The position numbers and the translations under genes were made by a program. The notes below the pieces were generated by a model. That model had not been told where the DNA came from. It was given only the letters and a program-made list of their open reading frames with translations, and ran no database searches. From assembly GCA_013398615.1 (NCBI GenBank), contig VZSR01002741.1, forward strand, positions 716,686-780,685: a DNA stretch of 64,000 nt, read 5' to 3'. This DNA is from Brachypodius melanocephalos. Taxonomy: Eukaryota; Chordata; Aves; Passeriformes; Pycnonotidae. Below, one piece after another: positions 34,401-46,456 of the stretch; positions within the stretch are counted from its first letter, which is position 1, and each line of letters starts with the position of its first letter.

Positions 34401-37250
34401 GGGATGATCCCACAGTGCTGGGAATTGTGCTGGGTCTGGGCTCTGTGGGTGGCAGTGGGGCTGAGCCTCCCCACAGGGAGGGGGATGCTGTCCAGACCAC
34501 ATTGTTACTTCCCAAGTGCTTTCCAAACAATAATAGATGTCCCTGTCCCTTAAGAAGGATCAGCATTAGGGATTTTAAAGTAGAAGCAGAGGCACAGGGA
34601 GGGCATGCAGGTAAAGTCAGACTCCTTGTGCTTGTCACATCCTTCCCCTTGTGCGCTTATCTGATGGGCAAGATTTCGATGCCTTCCCCCATCAGGACCA
34701 CACACGCAGCCCCACAAGTGCTGGTGTGGGGAATAGGCAGCCCCAGGTGCCACTGTCATCTCGAGCCAGCCTCATCCCAGGCATGGCACAGGGACGAGGC
34801 CAGCACTGCTCCCCCAGCCCTGCCAGTGCACGGCCCTGCTCCAGGCCCATCGGGGCTCACCTGCCCAGCCCTCCATCGGAGGCAGCATCTCTGCAGCAGC
34901 TCAGCACCGGAGCAGGCAGGGCTGACACGGTGGACACAGCTGGCACCTGCCAAAGCAATCCCCACACACCAAGGGGACACGTGGGAAAAGCCATCAATTG
35001 GAACGTCAACCGCAGCACCGGGAAGAATTGTCTCCTGACAACCAGAGAAGGTTGTTCAGCTACTGTGTTGTATCATAAATCACACCTCTATGACTTGCCA
35101 TCTGTCAGCCAGATTACACGTGTTCAGAGTCCCATGTCAGCATTTAAGTCAGAACACGGCATCTTTTCCCAGAAATAATTATCAGTGCTGAAGGCTCTTG
35201 CAGCAATATCCATCCTCAGCCCTTCCCTCTGAAGCTCTGGACAGAACAGACCTGGCGTTCCCAGAGGGCAGGACCACCATTGTGGCACACCAATGCACAG
35301 TCTCTATGGGACATGTCCCCCCTAAGCCCTCTGTTTTAGACACAGGGAGGGGCAGGGTCTGGCACAGCAAACTCCCCTCTGGCATCAGCCACGGCACCCA
35401 GCACCCTGAACAGGCAGAGGCTGCTGCTAAAGGGAGACAGGGACAGCGCTGTCCCCAGCCTGGTGTGTGCTGAGAGTCTGGGAGTGTCCAGCCAGGATAA
35501 GCAGAGTGCCCAGAGCAGCACCCGGACCCCAGCCTGGCCAAGGGGGAAGAGTCCAGCTAAGCACAGGGCACAGCTCCCGCTGCCCCGATGCTCTGTGTGA
35601 CACGACTCCGAACCCATCCCTTCACCCCACAGGGGTGACTGTCAAAGCCCCCAGCCTGCGGAGGCAGTGGGAAGGCAGGCAGAGCACGGACACGGTGGGC
35701 TGGCAGCCTGTCCCCATCCGCCTCCGGCGGCTCGCTGAGCCGGCACCGGACACGGCACCGCAGCACTCAAATCCCTCAGCTGCCCTGGGATGAGGACAAG
35801 GGGCTGAAGCGCCGCCCTCCACCCCCTCGCTGGCCAGGCAGGCGGATGAGCAGTGACATTTCCCAAAGCTCAGTACAGAAATACACGGGCGCTGGATTCA
35901 CCCTCCGGCTTCACCCGCCACACACAGGCGTGAATCCGGCCGGGGGTTTGCAATCACCACCGCATTCCCCACACCACAGCTGGGAAGTGATGACAAGCAA
36001 AATCCTGATCCCTCGGCTCCGCATCCCTCCCTCCCCTGTAGGGATCCGCCAAAAGCCTTTTGGCAGTTTCCGGCCGCCGGGGTGAGCGTGTGCCCGCAGG
36101 AGCCTGGGTGCCTCAAGCCCTGCTGGCACAGCACCACTCTGCCACGGCCGGGGACACCAGGAGCCACGCAGGCACAGCCGCACCGAGCCACGGGTGAGGG
36201 ATGACCGAGGTCACAAGAGGATCAGCCCAGGCACCAGCACATGATGACCAGCACCAGCAACACCTCTGCTCCACCAATGCACCCAGCCAAAGCCCTCGCC
36301 ACCACACACACACCAGCCATCCATCCCACAAGATATCATATCCAGGCAGGAAAAGCTCCCACTTGTTGCACACTCCTTAGCCTGAGACTCGGCAGCCAGC
36401 ACGTGCCTGTGGCTCTGAACTAACCCAGATGTGGGCAAGCAGCTCCCAGCCTCTTCCATCAGCACAGGCAACAGTCCTGGGATGAGCCATGGGCTGCAGG
36501 CAGCCCAGGCAAACAAGAAGTGTTTCAGCCGGTCCTCCCTCCCTGGGGAGCAGCCCCTGCACAAACAGCTTTGAGCTGGGCTTAGCCCCACCGGCATCCC
36601 GGCATCCCGGTCTGGGGAAGGTGGCTGTGCCCGGGGTGAGCAGCGCTGGGAGCACACAGCCCTGCACCTCCTGCACCTGGGGGGGCTGGCTGCCGTCAAT
36701 GGCTTATCTGCACAGGTACAATAGGATGAAATAGAGAAAAAACAACCAAAGCTGGAAAGGTTCTTCGCAGTCTTTTGGGAGAGAGAGGGTTTGGAAAGGA
36801 CAGACTCATGGCCATGAACACGCAGTCAGCCTCCAGGCAAGCGCTGGCTGCGCACACCGCTCCGGCAAGCCCCGCTCACCGGTGGCACGCTTCCCACTGA
36901 CCACAGTCCCAGTCACGAGAGTCTCCAAAGCAGCAGCCGGGGCCAGGACCCCAGTGAGCCATGCCCAGCTGTGCCCTGCAGGGACAGGGACAGATGCCCG
37001 CCAGCCACGCGAGCGATGCTCACTCACCTGCACAGCCTCTGCTCCCTTCGCTCCTGGCGCTCAGCTCACCCACTGCCAGAGCAGCAGCTCATCCCAGAGC
37101 ATCTCTTCGGGAGAGTCCCTGTCCCCTCTGTGCACACTCCCATCCTGAATGGGGTTCTCTGCTCCCATCCGTGCTGCCTGACCTCCTCAGCTGCCACCTC
37201 CGCTTCCCTCACCCATCACCTCAGGTTTCTCACTTGCTCTGTGCTTGGCT

Positions 37251-37272
37251 CTTTTTTTATTTTTTTTTTTCC
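37251..37272. repeat. Poly-T run
   Basis: Twenty T's interrupted by a single A, within a pyrimidine-rich context. Confidence 0.9.
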
Positions 37273-37439
37273 TCCCAATCTTGTTTCTATAGAAACGAGA
37301 TTAGCAGAGGGGGAAATAAAGCAGCCCCATGTGACTCAGATTCCGACACTGAAGAATCTCCTGGTTGCGCTCGCCGTGGCTTTACATAACCAGGAGCCTG
37401 TTGGCTCAGATGGGGGTACCGGGCTCGGGGCAGGGACAC

Positions 37440-37520
37440 AGGGCTCAGCCAAGGAGAACCAGGCTCAGGTGAGCGGGATCAGGCTCAGGTGAGGAGTATC
37501 AGGCTCAGCTGTGGAGGGTC
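37440..37520. repeat. Imperfect 20-bp tandem repeat
   Basis: About four units of 'caggctcaggtgagcgggat' with decreasing similarity at both ends. Confidence 0.75.
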
Positions 37521-38320
37521 TACCAGGCAGCAGGCAGCGATGCCTCACCTGCATTTGCTTTGGATTTGCTGTGACACTCCTGATGTAATGACATGTCACC
37601 AAACCCTGCTGGCATCGCCATGAGCCCCTGTCACCCTGCATGGCCCTGCCTCACTACCTGTTCCCATTGAGAAGGGGAGAAAGCAGAGGCAGGGATGCTG
37701 AAAACTGCTCTGAGTCCTGCCAAAATCTCTGGGGTCCCCAGGTGAGCTTTGGAGGAGGAAGCCCCAAGAGCCCCCACGCTGCCAGGCAGTCCTGCTCCTG
37801 CCCTCAGCACTCGGGAAAGTGCTTTGGGCCACTGGTCTCCAACCTTCATGGACTCATGGTTGACCATGCAGGCAATCTGGTGAGCTGCAGACAGCCACAT
37901 ATTCCACTTTGCTGACATCCTCCCACTCAATCTCCCAAATCTGTGAGCAGTGCCCATGGCTGAGGCACACAAATCACAGACTGAGCTCTCCCATCACTGT
38001 TTTGGGGACCAACACAGGACACTGCCCACAGGGACTTCCCAGGCCCAAACCTTAGCTCCAGGTGAGCTGGGAAGTGCTGAGGACCCTGCCTGAGGATGCC
38101 CCACGTGTTTCCTTATCCTGGGGACAGATGCTGATTGCACATGGCCAGTGCTGCCTGGCAGCATCATCCACCTGGGGCTTCTGCTGATGAACTCCCGTGT
38201 CTGTATGGGACACTGCCCTTCTGCTGCACCTCTGGGGGCCCAACCCCCATTCACCCCCCACCCCCCAGGTACTGCCCAGGATTGAAATGGAGGCAGCATG
38301 CCCTTTTACTTGGGTGCTTT

Positions 38321-38612
38321 TTATAGTGACAGGACAAGGAAAAACAGTTTTAAAGTAAAAGAGGGGAAATTTAGATTAGATGTTTGGGAGAAATTCTTTG
38401 CCTATAGTGTGATGAGGCCCTGGCACAGGGTGCCCAGAGAACCTGTGGCTGTCCCTGGGTCCCCGGAAGTGTCCAAGGCCAAGCTGGATGGGGATTGGAG
38501 CAACTGGGGATAGTGGAAATTGTCCCTTCCCATGGTAGAGGAGTGGAATAAGATTACCATGAAGGCCCCTTCCATCCCAAACCATTCTATGATTTCTAGG
38601 ATTCTATGAAAT
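38321..38612 (+). mobile_element. CR1 LINE 3' end, plus orientation
   Basis: 'agtgacaggacaaggaaaaac' begins the recognisable part. It continues through 'gaggccctggcacagggtgcccagagaacc' and ends 'accattctatgatttctaggattctatga'. It is non-coding. Confidence 0.92.
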
Positions 38613-39879
38613 GGGAATCTGGGATGATGTCCTGCCAGAACACAGCAGTGGGGTGCCTTCCCCATGAAACAGCACAGGAGCTCAGCTGGGCTAGCAAGGC
38701 AGCAGAACATCTCAGGACGTTTGGCTCCTACCAAAGGACAGGACATTGGTTTATCCAGTTTCTTCAAGTCCCTGGTTTTCTTTTGGGATTTGAGTGTCCC
38801 AGTTCTCAGGCTGACTCAGATGTGATTAGCTGGTGAGAGCTGTGACAGCCCCAGGCCTGCCTGCAGGATATGACATTAGGAAACCTCTCTCCTCACAGGG
38901 CACACTGGTGTTCAAGGGGGGTCTCAGTTCCCTCACTGACGAGCTCAGGACAGATCAGACAGCATGTCAGAGCAGCTGTGGGCAGCCACACTGAGAGCAG
39001 CTGATGAATTCAGGCACATCCACACAACCAAACTTTTCCATCAGTTACCCCCGAGGGTACTGCAGAGGGATGGGGATCTGTGTGATGTGCCAAGGTTGGG
39101 TGATGCTGCAGAGAAGGAGCCAAAGGCTCATGCAGTGCTGAGGGGATGAGCTCTGTGAGAGCCTTGGCTCACCCACTTGCTGAGGACAGCTTCCCACCCA
39201 AACCAGCCTGTCTGGAAGCCAGCAGAGCTGTGGATGCCTGTTCTGACCCAGCCAGGAGGGTGCTCAAGGGCAGGACAGCTGGGCAGTAGCCCGAGGCTTC
39301 CCAAGGCCAGGGAGATGGAGCTGGGGATGCTGCAGATGGGGAAAGAGTGACAGGACTTGCATGAGAGGGTAAAGAAAGAACGTAGAGGGCTCATCAAAAG
39401 GGAACAAGGAGAGATATCTGACAGCCTTGGGATACGAGGCTGCAGCTCTAGGCAAGTTGATCCTGAGACCCCAAACCATTCCTCCCCCTGCCATAGGTCA
39501 CCTCAGCATGAGCCATTGCTTTGATTACCCTAAAACAGTAAAGGGAAGATGGGTCAGAGTGCAACCCCCCAAAAACCACAGCCCAGGGCAGCCCCTTTCA
39601 TTGGCCCAACACAGCTGTGGTCACTGGGGACTTGGGGAAGGAATTTTTATAACAACAAAAGTGTCAGTGGTCACTGACATTTGCCAGATATTGGGGGGCA
39701 TAATCAGTGCTTAAAGCCTGTCAGGGAGTGCTGCTGTGCCAAGCCTGGCTCTTCACGAGCCGAGCAGATGCAGGCACCAGGACTGATGCTTGGCTGGCTT
39801 CCCTGGGAAGGACCAGGCTGGACTCTGCAGGACCTGGCTCTGCAGCCAGAAGCCAGGCAGAGCAGACGGGATCCTCTAT

Positions 39880-40010
39880 TTAAAGTATGATAACAGGGTC
39901 ACAGAAACGTCTGCCAGCAAAAGCACTTGGATACCTTGATCTAATTATAGCTGGCATTATCAGGCTGCATTACAATTAGCAAGTCAGTGGCCAGTCTCTA
40001 TTTCTGGTCT
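39880..40010. promoter_or_regulatory. Candidate enhancer-like block with homeobox motifs
   Basis: This is an AT-rich, repeat-free block with 'tctaattata' (39939-39948) and 'acaattag' (39971-39978), which fit homeodomain cores, plus 'tatgataa' fitting GATA. It stands out from the GC-rich flanks. Its function is inferred from composition and motifs only. Confidence 0.3.
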
Positions 40011-40344
40011 GCAACACGAGGCAGGTCGATATCCCAAGGAAGAAGGAGAAGGGAAGCAGGGGGAGCAGGACGGAGATACCTCACAGTGTGTTTAAATAAG
40101 CAGCACAGCTGCTTCCAAGTGCTGTGCAAAGGCGAGTTTTATTTGGAGGGTGTTTATATGGAAAGCCAAGGAGAGAAACACAATCCACCCCTTGAGCACA
40201 GCCTCCATCAGTCATCTGCAGGCAGCTCCTGTCCCTGCACCGCTCACTCCCCAATGGTGAGGGCTGTCTGCACCCTCCAGGAGAGCTCTGGCTCCCACCA
40301 GACCTGTGGGTCCTGTGCCTCAGAGCAGAACCTTGGCCCAGCTT

Positions 40345-40590
40345 TTCATGGAATTGTTAAGGTTGGAAAATTCCTCTCATACCATCAAATACAACCATTC
40401 CCCCAGCACTGCCAAGGCAACCGCTGAACCACGTCCCTAAGTGTCACATCCACACAATTTTTAAATCCTTCTGGGCACGGTGACTCCACCACAGACAGCC
40501 CTGGGGCAGCCTTTTCCAATGCCTGAGCACCCTTCCATTTCTTCCAGAGAAGAAATTTGCCTTAACATCCCATCTTTTCTAAGCTATTTA
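40345..40590 (-). mobile_element. CR1 LINE fragment, minus orientation
   Basis: The plus strand shows 'aattgttaaggttggaaaattcctctcataccatcaaatacaacc', 'tgccaaggcaaccgctgaaccacgtccctaagtg' and 'ggtgactccaccac', which is the inverted CR1 3' region of a diverged copy. Confidence 0.88.
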
Positions 40591-40739
40591 GAAGCCAGAT
40601 TAAAGCAGCATGCAGGAGGGAACCCAACCACGCATCCTGTTTGAACTCCACAAAGCCTATTCCCATCGGCCTGTCCAGTGTTCAGTACCAGCCACTTGAG
40701 GACAGTTGACAACAGCCAGAATCCCTGGAAATGGCTGGC

Positions 40740-41010
40740 ATTTTTAGAACTTCTTTTTGTTTTCTTTGAAAACCAGAGTTTTGTCAAACTTAGGGCATTT
40801 GATGCAAAGTATATGACGCTAATCCAAGCAGAAGGAACCATCTGATGAGTCCCAAATTAAAATGTTCCTTTGTTTTGGCTTTCAAACATTGCATTTTAAT
40901 ACTAATGCACAATCTGAATGGAAGGTAAATTTGCATGTCCTTCCCCTAAAAATTCTCTCTCAAAACAATAATTTTACTCATTTGCATTTTGACAATAACA
41001 ACCATCCCCT
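40740..41010. promoter_or_regulatory. AT-rich block with two POU octamers
   Basis: This is repeat-free AT-rich sequence containing two exact ATTTGCAT octamers, at 40929-40936 and 40980-40987 (51 bp apart), with 'acaataatttta' between them. It may be a conserved enhancer. Nothing in it looks coding. Confidence 0.3.
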
Positions 41011-41404
41011 CTCTGACCAACATCTGTGCTGTGACAGAAATGCTGGGCACACGTGCCCCAGCCTGGTGAGTCATTCTGCACCCCAGCATGCCTGTGCCAC
41101 TGGGGGGACTGGACCTGAGCAGACACCTTCCAGCTGCAAACCCATCCCCACAGGAAGCAACCCCAGGATGGACACAGCAGGGAGGCAGCACGATGTGCTG
41201 CTGAGAGCCCAGGGGTATGAATGTGGTCTGAAAAGGGGCTACAGGACCTTGGAAAAGGTGGGATCCTGAAGACAATGTGAGACGACCAGAAAGTTTCCTC
41301 TCTCCAGATTGTAAGCAACATTTAGGCGAGGATCTGCACACCTGTGCCATTGTCACATTAAGATCCTGTTGTCGCCATTTGGTGCTGTAAAGTAGCTGAA
41401 AAGA

Positions 41405-42017
41405 AGAGAAGGATTTGGGGGTGCTGCTGGCTGAGAGCTGGAGATGCCCTGGGCTGAGCCCCAGCAGGGGAGGGGGGGACTCTGCCCCCTCAGGTGAGAC
41501 CCCCACCTGCAGAGCTGCCTCCAGCCCTGAAGTCCCAGCCCAGGAATGATGTGGAGCTGCTGCAGTGAATCCAGAAGAGGCCATGGAAACGCTCTGAGGG
41601 CTGGAGCCCCTCTGCTCTGGAGCCAGGCTGGGACAGCTGGGGGTGCTCACCGGGAGAGGAGAAGGCTCCAGGGAGAGCTCAGAGCCCCTTCCAGGGCCTA
41701 AAGGGGCTCCAGGAGAGCTGGAGAGGGACTGGGAACAAGGAATGGAGGGACAGGACACAGGGAATGGCTTCCCACTGGCAGAGGGTAGGGTTAGATGGGA
41801 TATTGGGAAGGAATTGTTCCCTGGAGGGTGGGCAGGCCCTGGCACAGGGTGCCCAGAGAAGCTGTGGCTGCTCCTGGATCCCTGGAAGTGTCCAAAGTCA
41901 GGCTGGACAGGGCTTGGAGCAAGCTGGGATAGTGGGAGGTGTCCCTGGCAGGTGGAACGAGATGAGCTTTAAGGTTCTTTTCAATGCAAAGCGTTCCATG
42001 ATCCTATGATTGTATGT
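41405..42017 (+). mobile_element. CR1 LINE 3' end, longest copy in the window
   Basis: About 610 bp of CR1: 'ggtgctgctggctgagagctgg', 'ccctcaggtgagacccccacctgcagagctgc', 'gaagaggccatggaaacgctc', 'aggccctggcacagggtgcccagag' and a tail near 'gttccatgatcctatgattg'. The 3' third has a short deletion ('gtccctggcaggtggaacgag' in place of the usual 'ccatggcaggggg'). Confidence 0.93.
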
Positions 42018-43119
42018 AAGCAAGGATCTTTTTCTGACTCCCAACCATGAACCAGATCATTGAAAAGGACCATTTCATGACTGGCATATACCAGTGTGAT
42101 TCACTCTCAAAATTAACAGTCTACTTTAAACCCAAAAATCCATCCATATACAGACAACAAATAAATAAAACCTACAAAATAACATGGTCAAAAATTCCTT
42201 TCCTTGGGCAAAATCCCCATCACTTTTCTTGTTTTTAAGAATTCTATCATTTCCGTCTGTGATTGTTTTTAATGAAGATATCCATCACTCCTTCCTGAGC
42301 AGCAGGACAGAGTGCTTGGGCTCTTCCAAGTGGGCTGTGTGAGCATGACGGATTGTCCCTGTGCCAAGTCAGAGGAACGTGCAGACTTGCTCCTGTCTTG
42401 CCAGGAGCCAGGTTTTCAGAATTCCCCCTACTACCAAGTACAGCTTTTATTCTAATTAAAAAGATACCAGGGAGAATAAAGAAAAGGACGAAATCGAAGC
42501 AATCTCTTTGTTGGTGTGCAATCAGCAGGGATGGGTGAGGAGGCTCCTGAGGGCTCGGTCCCGCTGGGACCTTCACCTCTCTCCAGCACCGGCAGCTGAG
42601 CCCACACACGGCGAGGCAGCCCCACGCCGTGCTGGCATCCCCGGGTGCCTGTGCCTGCAGCCTGCCCTCCCTCCCCGTGCGGGGACGTGCCCCGGGGGAT
42701 GTGCCATTGTTTAGTCTGTGCAGCCCTGGCGCTGCAGCCGCCTCTTGTTTTCCATGGCCCCGCGTCCCACGCTGCGCGCAGGAATGGAAAAGCTTGTTAT
42801 TCTGGGCTGCCGGCGGCCGGGCCCTTCCAGGAGCACGGAGCAGCGATGTGGTTGAGGCCACAGAGCCTCCATGGCCTCAGCTCCTGGCTGGCACCCATCT
42901 CCTCCAGCAGCGCTGCCACCAGCGCCATGGGGACGGGCAGGTGACAGCAGCTGCCTGTGCTGGGGCACGCTGAAGCGCTCACGTGTCCAGGTGTGCTGGC
43001 ACAGACCTGCAGGGACGGTGAAGGACGGGAGAAAGGTGACAGAGGACGAGCCCAGACCCCGGAGGCACCCGGACAGCTGCCCAGAAATGGACCCCTCAGA
43101 ATCCCACTGGCCTCAGTGC

Positions 43120-43330
43120 TCAGGAATGGTACAAAGCAGGGCCAGGACATGTCCCTTTGGGCAATGGAGCGCTGGAACAGGCTGGCCAGAAGTGCTGGGG
43201 AGTCTCCTTCCCCAGATACGTGAAAAACACACCTGGGCACAATCCTGCACGACCTGCTGCAGGTGATGCTGTGCTTTAGCAGGGGCTGGACAAGATGATT
43301 TCCAGAGGTGCCTTCCAACCCCTCCCTGAT
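43120..43330 (+). mobile_element. CR1 LINE fragment, other subfamily, plus orientation
   Basis: 'ccctttgggcaatggagcgctggaacaggctggccag', 'ggggagtctccttccccagat', 'ttagcaggggctggacaagatgatttccagaggtgccttccaacccc' match the older CR1 type whose 3' end reads 'gatgatctccagaggtcccttccaacc'. Confidence 0.82.
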
Positions 43331-46300
43331 CCCATGGCACACACAGCCTAACCCATGGCTCTGCTGCCTCTGCAAGATCTGGGTAGCTGGGGGTTCTGGT
43401 GACCCCCAAGGGCAACCAGTACCTCTGTGTTTCACTCATGAAGTTCCTCAGACTGGTAAAGACCTATCAAAGAAATTAAGATCTATTAAATCCCAACCTA
43501 TACAGGATCCTGGGCAACGAAAGGGAAAAAGGAGAATGGCAAAATACCACAAGTCTGATTATGAGATGTAACACTGGTGTTCACCAGCATCAAATAGGAA
43601 AAAACTCATTGAAGTACTTTAATGGTCAGAAGAATGTGACCATAAAATGCCACCGTGTTACCACAGCACTATTCTGCTCTCTGTGGTTCCTCTCCTACAG
43701 AGAGTAAGTGATTATTAGGGACAGCTGGGCTCACACCACAGAGCCCACTCCACTGCCAGCACCTCCTGGTCCCAGGATGGGCTGCAGGAAGATGCAGAGC
43801 TATGTGGACACCTGTGGAACTTCTGTCCTGGCCCCTGGGTGGATCTGGCTGGGGGTTGGGAAGTGGAGATCCTCCAGGCCACAGTTCCAACCACATCTGT
43901 CCATGCTAAACAAAAACCTCCCTCTCTGGTTTTCCCTCAGGACTTGTGAGCACGTCAGGAATTAAACCCCAGTCTCCTGGGCTCATTGCACTGGTGCAGG
44001 AATCTGCATCTTTTTCTCTTTCCTGCATCCCAGTTCTTCCCAGTTCAGTGAAAACCCTTCCCCACCTTGCCCAAGGCACTTCAATATGCATGGGAACGCA
44101 GGACGCTGCTTAGCAGCCCTTGAAATAATGGGGACCGGGAGAATGAGAAACATCCCTACAAGCAAACCACGGCTTCTTCAAACTTCCTCCCAGTCCAAAA
44201 TTTCCCTGGAAAAGGCATGACAGGGAGTTACAAAGGTCTGTCTTGCAAGGAGGGGGAAAATGCAGGAGAGCAAAGCCCTTGGCGTGCCTCCCCCACAGCC
44301 GGCTCCGGCCCCAGGGCTGCTGTGGAGGTTTGAGGGACTTGAAGGGATTTGCGATGCAATAAAAACATTCCTGCTTGCAAAGCATGAAACCCCAAAAGTT
44401 TATGGGAAACCACTGTCTTCGGGATGTCTGCATATCTTCAGGCATCCTGGGAGCTGTAGTTCAAAGAAACCGAGGAAAAGCAAGCAGCCGATAATGATGG
44501 TTTCTGGATGGAGGTTGTGTGACTATTGGCTCCGGCACGAAAGCCTGAATTTCTGGGATGCTGAGCCCATTTCTGCAGCCAAGTGAGAGGACAGCTCCTT
44601 GGCGCCTGGGGCACGAGGGACTCCAGCACCACAGCGAGAGAGTGAGAGGCACCCAGGGAAGGGCAACCCAAAAACCAGGCGCTGATGGCTGGGAAGAGGG
44701 ATGCACTGCAGCAGAGGCCAGGAGGGACAGGCCAAAGTCATTTCCAGGGCTGGGAACCTGGCTGGAGTATGGTCTTGCCTGTGAGCTAAAACCTCCGTGC
44801 CTCAGTTTCCCCATAAACTCCTATTATCCCCCTATTCCCAAGGGCTGCGAGGACTGGCCTTTGCTGTTTGCACACCCATAGGGAGCTGAACTCAGAAGCC
44901 AGCTGGTCACAGTGCACCAGCAGCATTAAATCACCTCCAGGCCCACTTCTTCTGAGCCCATGAAGAGCAGCTGTGCCAGCCAGGCTGCTGAAAAGCACTT
45001 TATTCTGGCACAAGACACTCTTCATGCAAGAGTCACCTCCCAGCAGGAGAACCAGCAGCATGTGATGTGACACCCTCCAGAGGAGGCACTGCCCATCAGC
45101 AGAACTGCCACACCTGAAATGCCCTGGGCTGCAGGGGCAGTGCTGGGGGCACAGAGATGTGAGAGGCTGTGTGTCATTCTGCACTGAGTGCAGAGTCATG
45201 CAGGAGATACTTTCATTTCCAACCAAGGAATCCTGCAGCAAAGACCACGACCTGGGTAAAGCCAGCACTGGAGACATGAGCCAGGCAGGTGACCTTCTCA
45301 CTACCTGCTTTGTATCGTGGGCTTGGGCTTCACAGGCCAGAGCATGAGACTGCCCATGGCTGTGCAAGGTCTCTGGCATGGGACAACACCTGCCCACCAA
45401 CACAGCACGATACAGAACTGTGTGACAAACCCACAGTGTCAGACTTTGCACCAGCTGGCACAACCAACCCCAGCATCGTGTGCTCTGCTGGCTGCCATGA
45501 GCCCGAAGGCCTCAGAATTGGTTTCTGACACTTGGAATGAGTGATAAGATAAACCACAGGAGAGTTTGTCCTTGGGGAAAACCTGCAGCCCTGAAGAACA
45601 AAGAAGAGGTGGAGCATTCACACTGGCAACAGCAGCATGGATGCTATTCCATGGATGATCTCCAGCTGTGGCATCTTCCCCCTCCAGAGCAGAACATGTT
45701 GCATGTTGTTGCCAAAACCACAGGTTGGTGCTTGCCAAACACTGCCCATGGGGTGGGAACACCACAGGAGGCAGGTCACCAGGACACAGCACTCTTCACA
45801 CCTCACTGCCACTCCATCCAGGCTGTCACAGAGCAGCGACTCTCAACTCCTCAGCACCACTCTGGTGTGATAAGGCAACAGGTCCACAGGCCACTGGAGC
45901 CCAGAGCTGAGTTCTACAGACAAACACCTTGGTTTTGCAGAGCTGAGCCCTCTGCTCTGGAGAAGAGTGACTGGAATGTTTCCGGGCCAGCTGTGCCTTC
46001 AAAGGCAGTGGAAAGGGCACCCTGAAATGGTCAAAGCCAGGGCACGTAAGCTGAAGACCTACCAAGATTTAAGACTTCATGCTGGTGCCTCTTGCTTCAT
46101 TTTCCTTGACTGTCAAATTCGCAGAGCAATCCTGATCTCCCCTGGAACTAAATCCAGATTGACTGAAACCACCCAGTGGACACAACCAGTTCCCTGTTCC
46201 GAGGCTCCCAAACTCCAGGAAATCCCCACGGGCCTTGGGCATCTGGGGCGCAGTGCCAGCACCTGCTCCACCTCTCCCAAGGCAGCAGGTCTGCACTGTG

Positions 46301-46428
46301 GTCTTGCAATGGCTCTCCCTGCTCACTTCAAACCTCAGTCTGGAGCCTCTGTTTTGCTCCTCAGAGCTGATAAAACCCGACTGAGGAGAATGGTGGGGGC
46401 TTCAGGAGCAGAGCAGATGCTCAGAAAC

Positions 46429-46456
46429 AGCCAAGCCCAGCCAAGCCCAGCCAAAG
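46429..46456. repeat. 10-bp tandem repeat
   Basis: About three copies of ccaagcccag. Confidence 0.85.

Larger units (their letters stand above)
31445..38320 (-). other. 31.9 kb intron, first part
   Basis: This is unique sequence with no CR1 copy recognised. AT-rich repeat-free blocks lie at about 32540-32900, 34140-34245 (containing ctaattag) and 35030-35190; these could be conserved non-coding elements. GC-rich stretches with moderate CpG lie at 35690-35770 and 36050-36190. A short tandem repeat lies at 37440-37520 and a poly-T run at 37251-37272. Confidence 0.55.

Noticed and set aside
40946..41845. Long minus-strand open frame of 299 codons.
   Set aside because: It runs antisense through a CR1 3' end and adjoining intron, is proline/serine-rich from GC-rich sequence, and has no domain.
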